Origin: SHYG01 sp041485445
GTDB lineage: Bacteria; Chloroflexota; Dehalococcoidia; Lucifugimonadales; UBA3495
Reading direction: 5' to 3'
DNA: 9,182 bases
Assembly: GCA_041485445.1 (NCBI GenBank)
Contig: JBGPJN010000117.1
Location: forward strand, 1 to 9,182
How positions within the stretch are numbered: position 1 is the stretch's first letter; every line of letters begins with the position of its first letter. The notes under the pieces were generated by a model. It ran no database searches. It saw only the letters and a program-made list of their open reading frames with translations, and was not told where the DNA came from. A program made the position numbers and the translations under genes. Positions 1-6,756 of this stretch are shown here, piece by piece.

Positions 1-2208
1 CACCGCGGCCAGCACCGGGGTCAGGGGGATCTCACCCACGCCGCGCAGCCCATAGGGGTGCCGCGGGTTGGGCACCTCCACCAGCTGGATGTCGATCATG
101 GGCACGTCCAGGCTGGTGGGCATGCGGTAGTCCAGGAAGCTGGAGTTGGCCATGGCCCCGTCCCGGGTGTAGAAGTACTCCTCGTTCAGTGCCCAGCCGA
201 TGCCCTGGACCGTAGCCCCCTGCACTTGGCCCTCCACGTAGCTGGGGTGGACCGCCGTGCCGGCATCAATGAGGGCCGTGTACCGCAGAATGGTCACCTT
301 GCCGGTCTCCGGGTCCACCTCCACGTCCACAATGTTGCCGCCGAAGGTGGAGCCGACGCCGGTGCTGGTGGCCGACACTGAGCAGGTGATGGGGCCGCCC
401 GTGCTCATCAACCGCCTGGCCAGGTCCTTGAAGGCCAGCTTGTCGCTGGGGTTCTTGGTGCAGATGAACACCCCGTCCTTGAACTCCACGTCCTGGGGCT
501 GGACCTCCCAGATGCGGGCCGCCCGGGAAGTCATCTGCTTCTTCACTTCCTCGGCGGCGCCAATGGCCGCCAGGCCGGTGTCGTAGGTGATGCGGCTGCC
601 CGCGGTGTTGCCGGTGAAGCCCACGCTGTCGGTGTCCACCACCGTGGGGATTACGTCCTCGATCTTCAGCCCCAGCGTCTCCGCCGCCTGCATGGCCACG
701 GAGGTGCGGGTGCCGCCGATGTCCACCGACCCGGTGATGAGGTTGATGCTGCCGTCGCTGTTGACCGCGATGGTGGCCGACGAGATGCCGCCGGCGTTGA
801 ACCGGTGCCCCACGGAGATCCCCCGGCCGCGGTTGGGCCCTTCCAGGGGCGTTTTATAGTGGGGGTGGGCCATCATGGCCTCCTCCAGCTCCTTGCAGCC
901 GATGCGCGGAAAGGCCACCCCGTTGGGCATGCGGTCGCCCTCCTGGGCCACGTTCATCAGCCGGAACTTCATGGGGTCCAGTCCCAGCTTCTCCGCCAGC
1001 TCGTCAATCACCGACTCTGCGGCGAAGGCGGACTGGGGCTGCCCCGGCGCCCGGTAGGCCTGCACCTTCTGCTTGTTGACCACCACGTCGTACCCGTTCA
1101 CCAGCAGGTTGTCCACCTTGTAGGGGCCAAAGCCGGTCAGGCAGCCGCCGCCCACCGGTGAGCCTGGGAAGGCCCCGGCCTCGTAGGCCAAGTACATCTC
1201 CGCGGCGGTAAGCTTGCCCTTGGAGTCCGCGCCCATCTTGCAGCGGATGAAGGTGGCCGAGGTGGGGCCGGTGCCTTCAAACACCTCCTTGCGGCTCATC
1301 ACCATCTTCACCGGGCGTCCGGTCTTGCGGGAGAGGACGGCCGCCACCGGGTCCAGGTAGGTGGTCAGCTTGGCGCCGAACCCGCCGCCGATCTCCAGGG
1401 GCACCACTTTCACCATGTGCTCGGGGATGCCCAAGATGCCGGCGGTGAGGGTGCGGATCTGGAAGGCGCCCTGGGTGCTGGTCCAGACCGTTACGTGGCC
1501 GTCCTGGGACCAGAGGACGGTGGAGGCGTGGGGCTCAATGTACCCCTGGTGCACCGTTTGGGTGTGGAACTCCCGCTCCACCACCACGCTGGCCTCCTGG
1601 AACCCCTTCTCCACGTCGCCCCGCTTGAACTGGACGTGGGCGGCCACGTTGCCCTTCTGGCCGGTGTCCTTTCCGGAGCCGATGTGCTCCACCCGGAACC
1701 GGGTGGTGATGCCGTCGTGCAGCTGCGGAGCGTCGGGCTTCATGGCCTCCCGCACGTCAAACACCGGCTGGAGCACCTCATAGTCCACCTGGATCAGCTT
1801 CAGAGCCTCTTCCGCAATGTGGGGGTTGTCCGCGGCCACCGCGGCCAGGGCATGGCCCACGTAAAGCACCTTGCCCAGGGCCAGCACGTTCTCGGCCACC
1901 ATGCGGGCGTTGCCCTGGGTCTCGCCAAAGTCGATGGTGCGGTTCTTGACCACGGGGAGGTCCTTCCCGGTCAACACTGCGCGCACCCCCGGCAGGGCCT
2001 CGGCCTTGCTGGTGTCGATGCTGCGGATGCGGGCGTGGGCGTGGGGGCTGCGCAGCACCTTGGCATGGAGCATCCCCGGCATCTCAAAATCGGCGGCGTA
2101 CCGGGCGCGGCCGGTGACCTTGTCCACGCCGTCCTGGCGAATGGGCCGGGTGCCGATGACGTTGTACTTCTTGGGTTGGGTGCTGCTCCGCGGAGCGGTG
2201 GTAGCCAT
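1..2208 (-). CDS. Molybdenum hydroxylase large subunit (xanthine dehydrogenase / CoxL family, molybdopterin-binding), 3' end beyond window
   Basis: This gene reads leftward and runs off the window at base 1 with its frame open; 736 residues are visible and only a short C-terminal tail should be missing for this family. The family hydroxylates or oxidises carbon substrates at a molybdopterin cytosine dinucleotide centre. Visible features are the N-terminal hammerhead domain (about 19-135), the conserved QGYIEPHA (221-228), QGAFQIR (246-252) and GGGFGAK (274-280), then AYRAPG (384-389) and the active-site glutamate in GVGE (E726). AYRAPG differs from AYxCSFR of form I CO dehydrogenase, so CO oxidation is unlikely; xanthine dehydrogenase, aldehyde oxidase or hydroxybenzoyl-CoA reductase-like activity fits better, with substrate unknown. 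The ATG at 2208 follows a strong GGAGGAG ribosome site. No 2Fe-2S or FAD subunit lies upstream; partners may lie past the edge. It sits 59 bp after NHL protein A, probably in the same transcript. Confidence 0.93.
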   Translation of the reverse strand, partial: MATTAPRSSTQPKKYNVIGTRPIRQDGVDKVTGRARYAADFEMPGMLHAKVLRSPHAHARIRSIDTSKAEALPGVRAVLTGKDLPVVKNRTIDFGETQGNARMVAENVLALGKVLYVGHALAAVAADNPHIAEEALKLIQVDYEVLQPVFDVREAMKPDAPQLHDGITTRFRVEHIGSGKDTGQKGNVAAHVQFKRGDVEKGFQEASVVVEREFHTQTVHQGYIEPHASTVLWSQDGHVTVWTSTQGAFQIRTLTAGILGIPEHMVKVVPLEIGGGFGAKLTTYLDPVAAVLSRKTGRPVKMVMSRKEVFEGTGPTSATFIRCKMGADSKGKLTAAEMYLAYEAGAFPGSPVGGGCLTGFGPYKVDNLLVNGYDVVVNKQKVQAYRAPGQPQSAFAAESVIDELAEKLGLDPMKFRLMNVAQEGDRMPNGVAFPRIGCKELEEAMMAHPHYKTPLEGPNRGRGISVGHRFNAGGISSATIAVNSDGSINLITGSVDIGGTRTSVAMQAAETLGLKIEDVIPTVVDTDSVGFTGNTAGSRITYDTGLAAIGAAEEVKKQMTSRAARIWEVQPQDVEFKDGVFICTKNPSDKLAFKDLARRLMSTGGPITCSVSATSTGVGSTFGGNIVDVEVDPETGKVTILRYTALIDAGTAVHPSYVEGQVQGATVQGIGWALNEEYFYTRDGAMANSSFLDYRMPTSLDVPMIDIQLVEVPNPRHPYGLRGVGEIPLTPVLAAV

Positions 2209-2251
2209 GTTACTCCTCCCTCATATGCCCCTGAAGATATAAGATAGCTGG

Positions 2252-2267
2252 CCCCGACTCGTCGGGG
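2252..2267 (-). other. Short perfect hairpin after NHL gene A stop codon
   Basis: CCCCGAC, two bases, then GTCGGGG forms a 7-bp palindromic stem directly after the TGA of NHL gene A and 43 bp before the molybdenum hydroxylase start. No T-run follows on either strand, so it does not look like a standard intrinsic terminator. It could attenuate or stabilise the transcript between the two genes, or be a small dispersed repeat. Confidence 0.4.
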
Positions 2268-3245
2268 TCAGCCGGACACCTTCTGGTAAATCTGAAGACG
2301 GCCCTTGCCCGAGTCCACCACGATGATGTGGTTCTGGTCGTCCACTTTGACGCCCCGGGGCACCCAGAAGCGCTGCTCCTCGCTGAGGTTCTTGGCCACC
2401 TTGCGGCCCGCCATCATCTCCGGGTTGGCCGCCAGGAGCTGCTCGCCCCAAGTGGACATGGTGGCGTCGCCCCGCAGCTGGGTGACGAACCGTCCCTGGG
2501 GATCAAATACCTGCACCCGGTTGTTGTGCCAGTCCACCACGTACACGTCGCCCTCCCGGTCCAGGGCAATGCCCGCGGGCCGATTGAACTGCCCGTCGCC
2601 GCTGCCGGGGTCGCCCCACTCCAGGAGGAGCCGCCCCTGGGCGGTGAACTTCTGGACGCGGTCGTTGCGCCAGTCGGTGATGTACACCTCTCCGGCGGAG
2701 TTCAGCGCCACACCCCAGGGCAGGTTGAACTGTCCGGGGCCGGCGCCGTGGCTGCCCCAGCCGCCCAGGTGCTTGCCCTCACGGGTGAACCGCTGGACCC
2801 GGTGGTTGCCCGAATCCACCACAACCAGATTTTGCTGCCCGTCCAGGGCCAGGCCCGAGGGCCGGCTGAGCTGGCCGGGAGCGCTGCCCGCCTCGCCCCA
2901 GTCGCCCAGGAAGGCGCCCCTGGTGTCGAAGCGAGAGATGCGGTTGTTCCATTCATCGCTGACGAACAACTGCCCCTGGGAGTCCAGCACAATGGCCGCC
3001 GGCCAGGTCCACTGGCCGGGGTCGCTGCCGTAGGCGCCGAAGTCGCCGAAGAACTCCTCCTTCAGGTTGCAGATCTTCACCGACACGTTGCGGTGCAGCG
3101 GCGTGCCCCGCTGCAACACGTACAGCATCCCCTCTGGGCCAATGGCCAGGTCCACGGCGCAACGGAACGCCCGGCCCGCGAAGTCGTCGATGCCGATGGT
3201 GTGGCTGTACTTATAGCTCCGAGTACGGGTCTCGGTGGTGGTCAT
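2268..3245 (-). CDS. NHL-repeat beta-propeller protein A
   Basis: This 325-residue protein is a beta-propeller of NHL repeats, a fold used mainly for binding proteins or other ligands. Four repeats are spaced by exactly 47 residues, each marked by a GQ(W/L/F) turn at residues 77, 124, 171 and 218 and ending in motifs such as DSGNHRVQRF, DWRNDRVQKF and DWHNNRVQVF. An N-terminal blade (about 28-60) and a C-terminal blade (about 296-321, ending RLQIYQK) would make a six-bladed ring. A roughly 40-residue insert (about 255-294) interrupts the last part. No signal peptide or membrane segment is visible, so it is probably cytoplasmic. I chose the ATG at 3245 because AGGAG lies six bases upstream; the in-frame ATG at 3269 would place that site inside the gene. 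It follows DUF1800 gene A and is paralogous to the NHL protein at 6757-7749. Its ligand is unknown. Confidence 0.9.
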   Translation of the reverse strand: MTTTETRTRSYKYSHTIGIDDFAGRAFRCAVDLAIGPEGMLYVLQRGTPLHRNVSVKICNLKEEFFGDFGAYGSDPGQWTWPAAIVLDSQGQLFVSDEWNNRISRFDTRGAFLGDWGEAGSAPGQLSRPSGLALDGQQNLVVVDSGNHRVQRFTREGKHLGGWGSHGAGPGQFNLPWGVALNSAGEVYITDWRNDRVQKFTAQGRLLLEWGDPGSGDGQFNRPAGIALDREGDVYVVDWHNNRVQVFDPQGRFVTQLRGDATMSTWGEQLLAANPEMMAGRKVAKNLSEEQRFWVPRGVKVDDQNHIIVVDSGKGRLQIYQKVSG

Positions 3246-3251
3246 GCGTTG

Positions 3252-3256
3252 CTCCT
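3252..3256 (-). promoter_or_regulatory. Ribosome binding site that fixes the NHL gene A start
   Basis: AGGAG on the minus strand lies six bases before the ATG at 3245. It supports that start over the in-frame ATG eight codons earlier (3269), which has no comparable site and lies closer to the upstream repeat block. Confidence 0.7.
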
Positions 3257-3285
3257 GAAAAGGTGTCATCGCTACGAAATCCGCT

Positions 3286-3361
3286 CCCTCTCCCTCGATG
3301 GGAGAGGGCTGGGGTGAGGGTGATACCCCTCACCTTAATCCTCTCCCACAAGGGGAGAGGA
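3286..3361. repeat. Three tandem hairpins in the DUF1800 A to NHL A spacer
   Basis: Three adjacent perfect hairpins fill most of the 123-bp gap. The first is CCCTCTCCC/GGGAGAGGG (3286-3294 with 3300-3308, five-base loop). The second is GGTGAGGG/CCCTCACC (3313-3320 with 3327-3334). The third is TCCTCTCCC/GGGAGAGGA (3339-3347 with 3353-3361, five-base loop). The segment GGGAGAGGGCTGGGGTGAGG, starting at 3300, resembles the repeat at 8559-8580, which points to a dispersed intergenic family. Lying between two co-oriented genes, the block could reduce read-through or protect the upstream message; no T-run is present. Confidence 0.8.
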
Positions 3362-3368
3362 GACTGTC

Positions 3369-4751
3369 TTAGGCAAACTGGAACTCCCGGGTGGCAACGA
3401 TGAGCTGGAGCATCTCCGCCACCCGGCGGGCGAACTGTTCCTTGTCCTGGGCGGTGCCGCAGCGGGCCACGCCGCCCTGGCTGGCGTGGGCCACCAGGGC
3501 CTGGTGGGTCTTGGGGGTGACCTCCAGGGGGCCCATCAGGTCCAGACAGCCGTCCACCAGCGCCTGGGGCGACAGGGGCTTGCCCGGGGCGCCCAGACGC
3601 CGGACGATGGCCTGGACGCCCGGCTGCTCCACCTTGCCCACCTGGTCGGAGGCGAAGTTGACCCGGCCCACCAGGGCGCCGCTGTCAATCCACTCCTTGC
3701 CGGTGTGCCAGCCCTCCACCGTGGGCGGGTTCAGCAGCTCCTGGCCCATGAACTTGGACTCCCAGGTAACCTCCACCAGGCCGGGCTTGGGCTCCCGGTA
3801 GTCCCCCACCAGGCGCAAAATCCCGGCTACCAGCTCGGCGGGGCTCTTCACCTTGGCAAACCGCGCCTCCTTGAAGAAGTCGGAGTTCAGGAGGACGCGC
3901 ATCACCGCCCGGATGTCGTGGCCGGACTGGGCATAAGCCTCGGCCAGGGTTTCGATGGCCGCCTCGGGCGCCGGGTCGTCGGACACAAAGAACTGGTACA
4001 GCTTGCGGGCCAGGAAGCGGCCGGTGGCGGGCTGGTCCACGATGATGTCGATGACATCCTCGCCGTTCAGCCGGCCCACGTGGCCCAGGAAGGTCTTCTC
4101 GTCGTCGTCGTGGTCCGCGGGCCGGTACTCGAACTGCATGGGGAAGGCGCCCCAGGGATAGCGGGGGGTGTGGTTGGCAATGGTCCAGCCGGTGAAGGCG
4201 CGGGCGCAGTTCTTGACGTCGTCCTCGGAGTAGTTGCCCACGCCCATGGCGAACAGCTCCAGCAGCTCCCGGCCCCAGTTCTCGTTGGGGGCGCCCTTGT
4301 GGTTGGTGTTGTTGTCCAGCCACAGGATCATGGCGGGGTCACGGGACAGCTCCAGAAGCAAGGTGCGGAAGTTGCCCAGGCAGTGGCGGCGGAACATCTC
4401 AATCTGCCCGGAGGTGGCACGGCCGTTCTGGATCTTCTCGTAGGCGGTGGCGAACAGTCCGTGCCAGAACATGGTCATCTTTTCTTGCAGCGGGCTGCGG
4501 GTGTTGATCATGCGGTAGAACCACCAGGCGTTGGCCGCGTCGGACATTCGCATGTCGTCCACGTCAATGTAGTAGCGGTCCACCATGTCCCTGTTCAGAT
4601 AGGTGTCGTCCCCCGGATGCAGCAACTCCTCCACGGTGGCCTGGTAGCCCTTGGCGGCGAGAGCCTCCAGCTCGTCACGGTTGGCGCCGAAGCCCACCCG
4701 TCGCATGAGATGGGCCATCAGAGCAATACCCTCGGTGGAAGTAGCCGTCAT
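3369..4751 (-). CDS. DUF1800 domain-containing protein A
   Basis: This 460-residue protein belongs to the DUF1800 family, whose biochemical role is unknown. Family hallmarks in order are HLMRRVGFG (14-22), MFWHGLFAT (94-102), WLDN (144-147) followed by NENWGRELLELF (156-167), DDVKNCARAFTGW (177-189), an acid-rich DHDDDEKTFLG (213-223) and NPPTVEGWHTGKEW (341-354). The length is normal for the family. No signal peptide or Tat motif is seen, whereas many DUF1800 proteins are exported. The usual partner, a DUF1501 protein, is absent here; an NHL propeller gene follows instead after a 123-bp gap with hairpins. The ATG at 4751 has GGAGAGG five bases upstream. It is a clear paralogue of the divergent DUF1800 gene at 5212-6651, sharing long blocks such as GKEWIDSGALV. 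Family assignment is secure; function is not known. Confidence 0.93.
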   Translation of the reverse strand: MTATSTEGIALMAHLMRRVGFGANRDELEALAAKGYQATVEELLHPGDDTYLNRDMVDRYYIDVDDMRMSDAANAWWFYRMINTRSPLQEKMTMFWHGLFATAYEKIQNGRATSGQIEMFRRHCLGNFRTLLLELSRDPAMILWLDNNTNHKGAPNENWGRELLELFAMGVGNYSEDDVKNCARAFTGWTIANHTPRYPWGAFPMQFEYRPADHDDDEKTFLGHVGRLNGEDVIDIIVDQPATGRFLARKLYQFFVSDDPAPEAAIETLAEAYAQSGHDIRAVMRVLLNSDFFKEARFAKVKSPAELVAGILRLVGDYREPKPGLVEVTWESKFMGQELLNPPTVEGWHTGKEWIDSGALVGRVNFASDQVGKVEQPGVQAIVRRLGAPGKPLSPQALVDGCLDLMGPLEVTPKTHQALVAHASQGGVARCGTAQDKEQFARRVAEMLQLIVATREFQFA

Positions 4752-4764
4752 ACGATCCTCTCCA

Positions 4765-4794
4765 TAAATAGCTGCCCAAGTCTCTCACTGTCAA
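4765..4794 (-). promoter_or_regulatory. Weak promoter candidate for the DUF1800 A operon
   Basis: On the minus strand a perfect TTGACA (4789-4794) is followed after 18 bases by TATTTA (4765-4770), which matches the first three bases of the -10 consensus. The predicted transcript start would fall within or after the GGAGAGG ribosome site, leaving an unusually short leader. The TTGACA may therefore be fortuitous, and the true promoter could lie further upstream. Confidence 0.25.
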
Positions 4795-4944
4795 GCCCAT
4801 GCCCAGTATCGGACACGGGTGACCGGGCCTTGGCAGGTAGTTTACCACAGAAGAGGCCCTGAGGAGCAACTGGGCGGCGTGCGGAGGGGTCTGTACCTGG
4901 TAGCAGGGCCTTTTCATTGTCGCCGCAAAGGCCTTGCCCCCGCT

Positions 4945-5035
4945 GGTTGAGTAGGCCCGACCGCAGTCGGGACGTATCGAAACCCGTCTCCTCGTTGGTC
5001 TCGATACGTCCCGATTTTATCGGGACTACTCGACC
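4945..5035. repeat. Inverted pair of REP-like palindromic elements (BIME-like)
   Basis: Two copies of a roughly 40-bp element face each other, 4945-4984 on plus and 4997-5035 on minus, separated by 12 bases. Both start GGTYGAGTAG and end CGGGACGTATCGARACC. Each copy holds its own hairpin, and the stems differ in a compensated way: CCCGAC/GTCGGG with loop CGCA in the left copy, and GTCCCGAT/ATCGGGAC with a three-base loop in the right. The ends of each copy are also partly complementary (GGTT with AACC, GGTC with GACC). The copies together can form a cruciform. This matches the plan of REP/BIME elements, but no REP-associated transposase gene is in the window. Confidence 0.85.
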
Positions 5036-5119
5036 GGCGAGTGGAGGACAACGAAAAGGTCCTGACCTGGCGGGGGCGCTCCTTGGTGCGTACTGGGAGG
5101 AGGTGTAGGAGGGCCCGGG

Positions 5120-5135
5120 GCAGGCCTTGGCCTGC
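5120..5135. promoter_or_regulatory. 16-bp palindrome, possible operator
   Basis: GCAGGCC-TT-GGCCTGC is a near-perfect dyad of two 7-base arms. It lies about 20 bases upstream of the candidate -35 box of DUF1800 gene B. The position suits a regulator binding site, but no cognate regulator gene is in the window and such GC-rich dyads also occur by chance. Confidence 0.3.
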
Positions 5136-5155
5136 TGCTACATCCGCCCACCCTC

Positions 5156-5184
5156 TTTTCAACCGCCGCCGGAGCCGCTAGGAT
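5156..5184 (+). promoter_or_regulatory. Candidate promoter for the DUF1800 B operon
   Basis: TTTTCA (5156-5161, four of six to consensus) and TAGGAT (5179-5184, four of six) are 17 bases apart. Transcription would start near 5191, giving a leader of about 20 bases that contains the AGGAGG site at 5200-5205. The geometry is good, but the boxes are only moderate matches. Confidence 0.35.
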
Positions 5185-5199
5185 ATGGGCATTGCAGCC

Positions 5200-5205
5200 A
5201 GGAGG
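5200..5205 (+). promoter_or_regulatory. Ribosome binding site that fixes the DUF1800 B start
   Basis: A perfect AGGAGG lies six bases before the ATG at 5212. It favours that codon over the in-frame ATG at 5185, which would put the site inside the reading frame and overlap the promoter candidate. Confidence 0.75.
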
Positions 5206-5211
5206 TTGACC

Positions 5212-6651
5212 ATGCCAGGGGTGAGTGACCGTGACCGTAACCTTGCTTTGATGAGCCACCTGATGCGGCGGGCGGGCTTCGGCGCCGGCCGGGAGGAGCT
5301 GGAGGCCAGGGCGGCCCGTGGCTACGCCGCCACCGTGGAGGAGTTGCTGCACCCGGAGCTACAGCCCCCCTTTGACGACGACCTGGCCTACCGGTACATC
5401 CCCTACTTCCGCACTGGGACGAGCATCCAGGGGTATCAGTCCTACTGGATGCATCGCATGATTAGCACCAAGCGCCCGCTGGAAGAGAAGATGGCCCTCT
5501 TCTGGCACAGCGTCTTCGCCACCGGGTTCGCCAAGGTGGACAACGCCCCCCAGATGAACCGCCAGCTTCAAATGCTGCGCCAGCACGGCATGGGCAGCTT
5601 CCGCGCCCTGTTGGTGGAGCTGTCCCGGGACCCTGCCATGATCTTCTGGCTGGACAACTGCGAGAACCACAAGGGCGCCCCCAACGAGAACTGGGGGCGG
5701 GAGCTGCTGGAGCTGTTCACCATGGGCGTGGGTATGGACGGGCGACCCAACTACAGCGAGGACGACGTTAAGGTCGCCGCCCGGGCCTTCACCGGCTGGA
5801 CCATGGTGACGGGCCTGCCTCGCTACCCGTATGGGGAGCACTTCAACACCTTTGAGTACCGGCCCGACGACCACGACGACAGCGAGAAGTCCTTCCTGGG
5901 CGAGACCGGGCGGTTCAACGGCGAAGAGGTTATTGACATAATCTGCCGTCAGCCGGCCACCGCCCGGTTCATCTCCCGGCATCTGTACAACTTCTTCGTG
6001 GCGGACGAGCCCCAGGTGCCCTCCTGGCAGAACACCCCGCCTCGGGACCCGGCGGCCATCCGGGCTCTGGAGCAAGCTTACTTTGAGTCGCACTACGACA
6101 TCCGCGCCATGCTGCGGACGCTGCTGAGCTCGGAGTTCTTCAAGGCCGAAGGCGTGCGCTACGCCAAGGTGAAAAGCCCCGCCGAGCTGGTGGCCGGGGT
6201 GATGCGCCTGGTGGGAGACTACACCTCCGCCAAGCCGTTCATCCACCCCATTGCGGCGGCCTGCAACTACATGGGCCAGGAGGTGCTGAACCCGCCCACG
6301 GTGGAGGGCTGGCACACCGGCAAGGAGTGGATTGACAGCGGCGCCCTGGTGGAGCGGGTCAACTTCGCCGCGGACCAGGTGGGGGACCCCGCCAAGCCCG
6401 GCGTGCGGCGCATCACCGAGCGCCTGGCCGCCTGGGGGCCGGCCCTCACCCCGGCGCACCTGGTGGACCGCTGCCTGGAACTGTGCGGGCCGGTGCGGGT
6501 GCCCCCAAGCCGCCGGGCGGAGCTGATCGCCTACGTGGCCCACGGCGGGCCGGTGCATTGCGGCACCCAGGCGGAACGCCAGGCCTTCGACCAGCGGGTA
6601 TCCCGGCTGCTGCAGCTAATCGTGGCGGCGCCGGAGTTCCAGCTTAACTAG
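5212..6651 (+). CDS. DUF1800 domain-containing protein B
   Basis: This 479-residue protein is the second DUF1800 family member and a paralogue of the product of 3369-4751. It has HLMRRAGFG (16-24), LFWHSVFAT (96-104), WLDN (146-149), NENWGRELLELF (158-169), DDVKVAARAFTGW (184-196), DHDDSEKSFLG (220-230) and NPPTVEGWHTGKEW (360-373). Compared with copy A it carries extra residues around 175-180 and an added loop around 268-280. No signal peptide is visible. The ATG at 5212 is chosen for its AGGAGG ribosome site; starting at 5185 would add nine unconserved residues. It begins a plus-strand run followed by an NHL propeller gene, so the gene order mirrors the minus-strand arm. The molecular function of the family is unknown; assignment to the family is secure. 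Confidence 0.93.
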   Translation: MPGVSDRDRNLALMSHLMRRAGFGAGREELEARAARGYAATVEELLHPELQPPFDDDLAYRYIPYFRTGTSIQGYQSYWMHRMISTKRPLEEKMALFWHSVFATGFAKVDNAPQMNRQLQMLRQHGMGSFRALLVELSRDPAMIFWLDNCENHKGAPNENWGRELLELFTMGVGMDGRPNYSEDDVKVAARAFTGWTMVTGLPRYPYGEHFNTFEYRPDDHDDSEKSFLGETGRFNGEEVIDIICRQPATARFISRHLYNFFVADEPQVPSWQNTPPRDPAAIRALEQAYFESHYDIRAMLRTLLSSEFFKAEGVRYAKVKSPAELVAGVMRLVGDYTSAKPFIHPIAAACNYMGQEVLNPPTVEGWHTGKEWIDSGALVERVNFAADQVGDPAKPGVRRITERLAAWGPALTPAHLVDRCLELCGPVRVPPSRRAELIAYVAHGGPVHCGTQAERQAFDQRVSRLLQLIVAAPEFQLN

Positions 6652-6652
6652 C

Positions 6653-6740
6653 AGTCAGCTTTCAGCCATCAGCGGTCAGCTTCCCCACCCCACCCGGAGC
6701 GGGGGGTGGGGGCTGACGGCTGACCAACTGATTGCTGACC
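6653..6740. repeat. Long imperfect hairpin in the DUF1800 B to NHL B spacer
   Basis: An 88-bp element fills nearly the whole gap between the two genes. Its arms (6653-6680 and 6712-6740) are built of repeated TCAGC units on the left and GCTGA units on the right. Inside them CCCCACCCC (6683-6691) pairs with GGGGTGGGG (6703-6711), and the flanking GTCAGC (6675-6680) pairs with GCTGAC (6712-6717). The sequence is unrelated to the hairpins in the equivalent spacer of the minus-strand cassette. It may be a mobile palindromic repeat and could influence expression of the downstream gene; no terminator T-run follows. Confidence 0.8.
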
Positions 6741-6746
6741 GCCTTT

Positions 6747-6752
6747 GGAGAG
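6747..6752 (+). promoter_or_regulatory. Ribosome binding site that fixes the NHL B start
   Basis: GGAGAG lies four bases before the ATG at 6757. It supports this ATG over the TTG at 6745, which overlaps the site itself. Confidence 0.65.
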
Positions 6753-6756
6753 AAGC

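Larger units (their letters stand above)
4752..5211. other. Divergent intergenic region between the two DUF1800 genes
   Basis: These 460 bases separate two head-to-head DUF1800 genes and should contain the promoters of both arms. I see an inverted pair of REP-like elements (4945-5035), a near-perfect 16-bp palindrome (5120-5135) and weak promoter candidates close to each gene. Short open frames cross the region, but none has a recognisable domain or convincing start, so I annotate no gene here. The part from about 4800 to 4940 shows no structure that I can name. Confidence 0.75.

Noticed and set aside
1417..2247. 276-codon plus-strand open frame opposite the molybdenum hydroxylase gene
   Set aside because: The minus strand carries all conserved molybdenum hydroxylase motifs; the plus frame is a compositional shadow.
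2252..2267. Intrinsic terminator after NHL gene A
   Set aside because: The stem is perfect but short and has no following T-run on either strand, so I list it only as a hairpin.
2328..3317. 329-codon plus-strand open frame opposite NHL gene A
   Set aside because: The opposite strand encodes clear 47-residue NHL repeats; this frame only echoes that periodicity and has no recognisable motif.
3486..4862. 458-codon plus-strand open frame opposite DUF1800 gene A
   Set aside because: It is antisense to a well-supported gene, has a His/Gly/Val/Leu-rich composition typical of shadow frames in GC-rich DNA, and shows no domain.
4945..5035. Possible CRISPR array or tRNA-like cloverleaf
   Set aside because: There are only two copies and they are inverted, not direct repeats with regular spacers. 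The cruciform does not have tRNA arm lengths or conserved tRNA bases.
4914..5162. 82-codon minus-strand open frame in the divergent gap
   Set aside because: It runs through the REP-like element pair, lacks any known domain and has no convincing ribosome site.
5359..6558. 399-codon minus-strand open frame opposite DUF1800 gene B
   Set aside because: Same reasoning: it mirrors the DUF1800 coding strand and its composition matches the other antisense frames.
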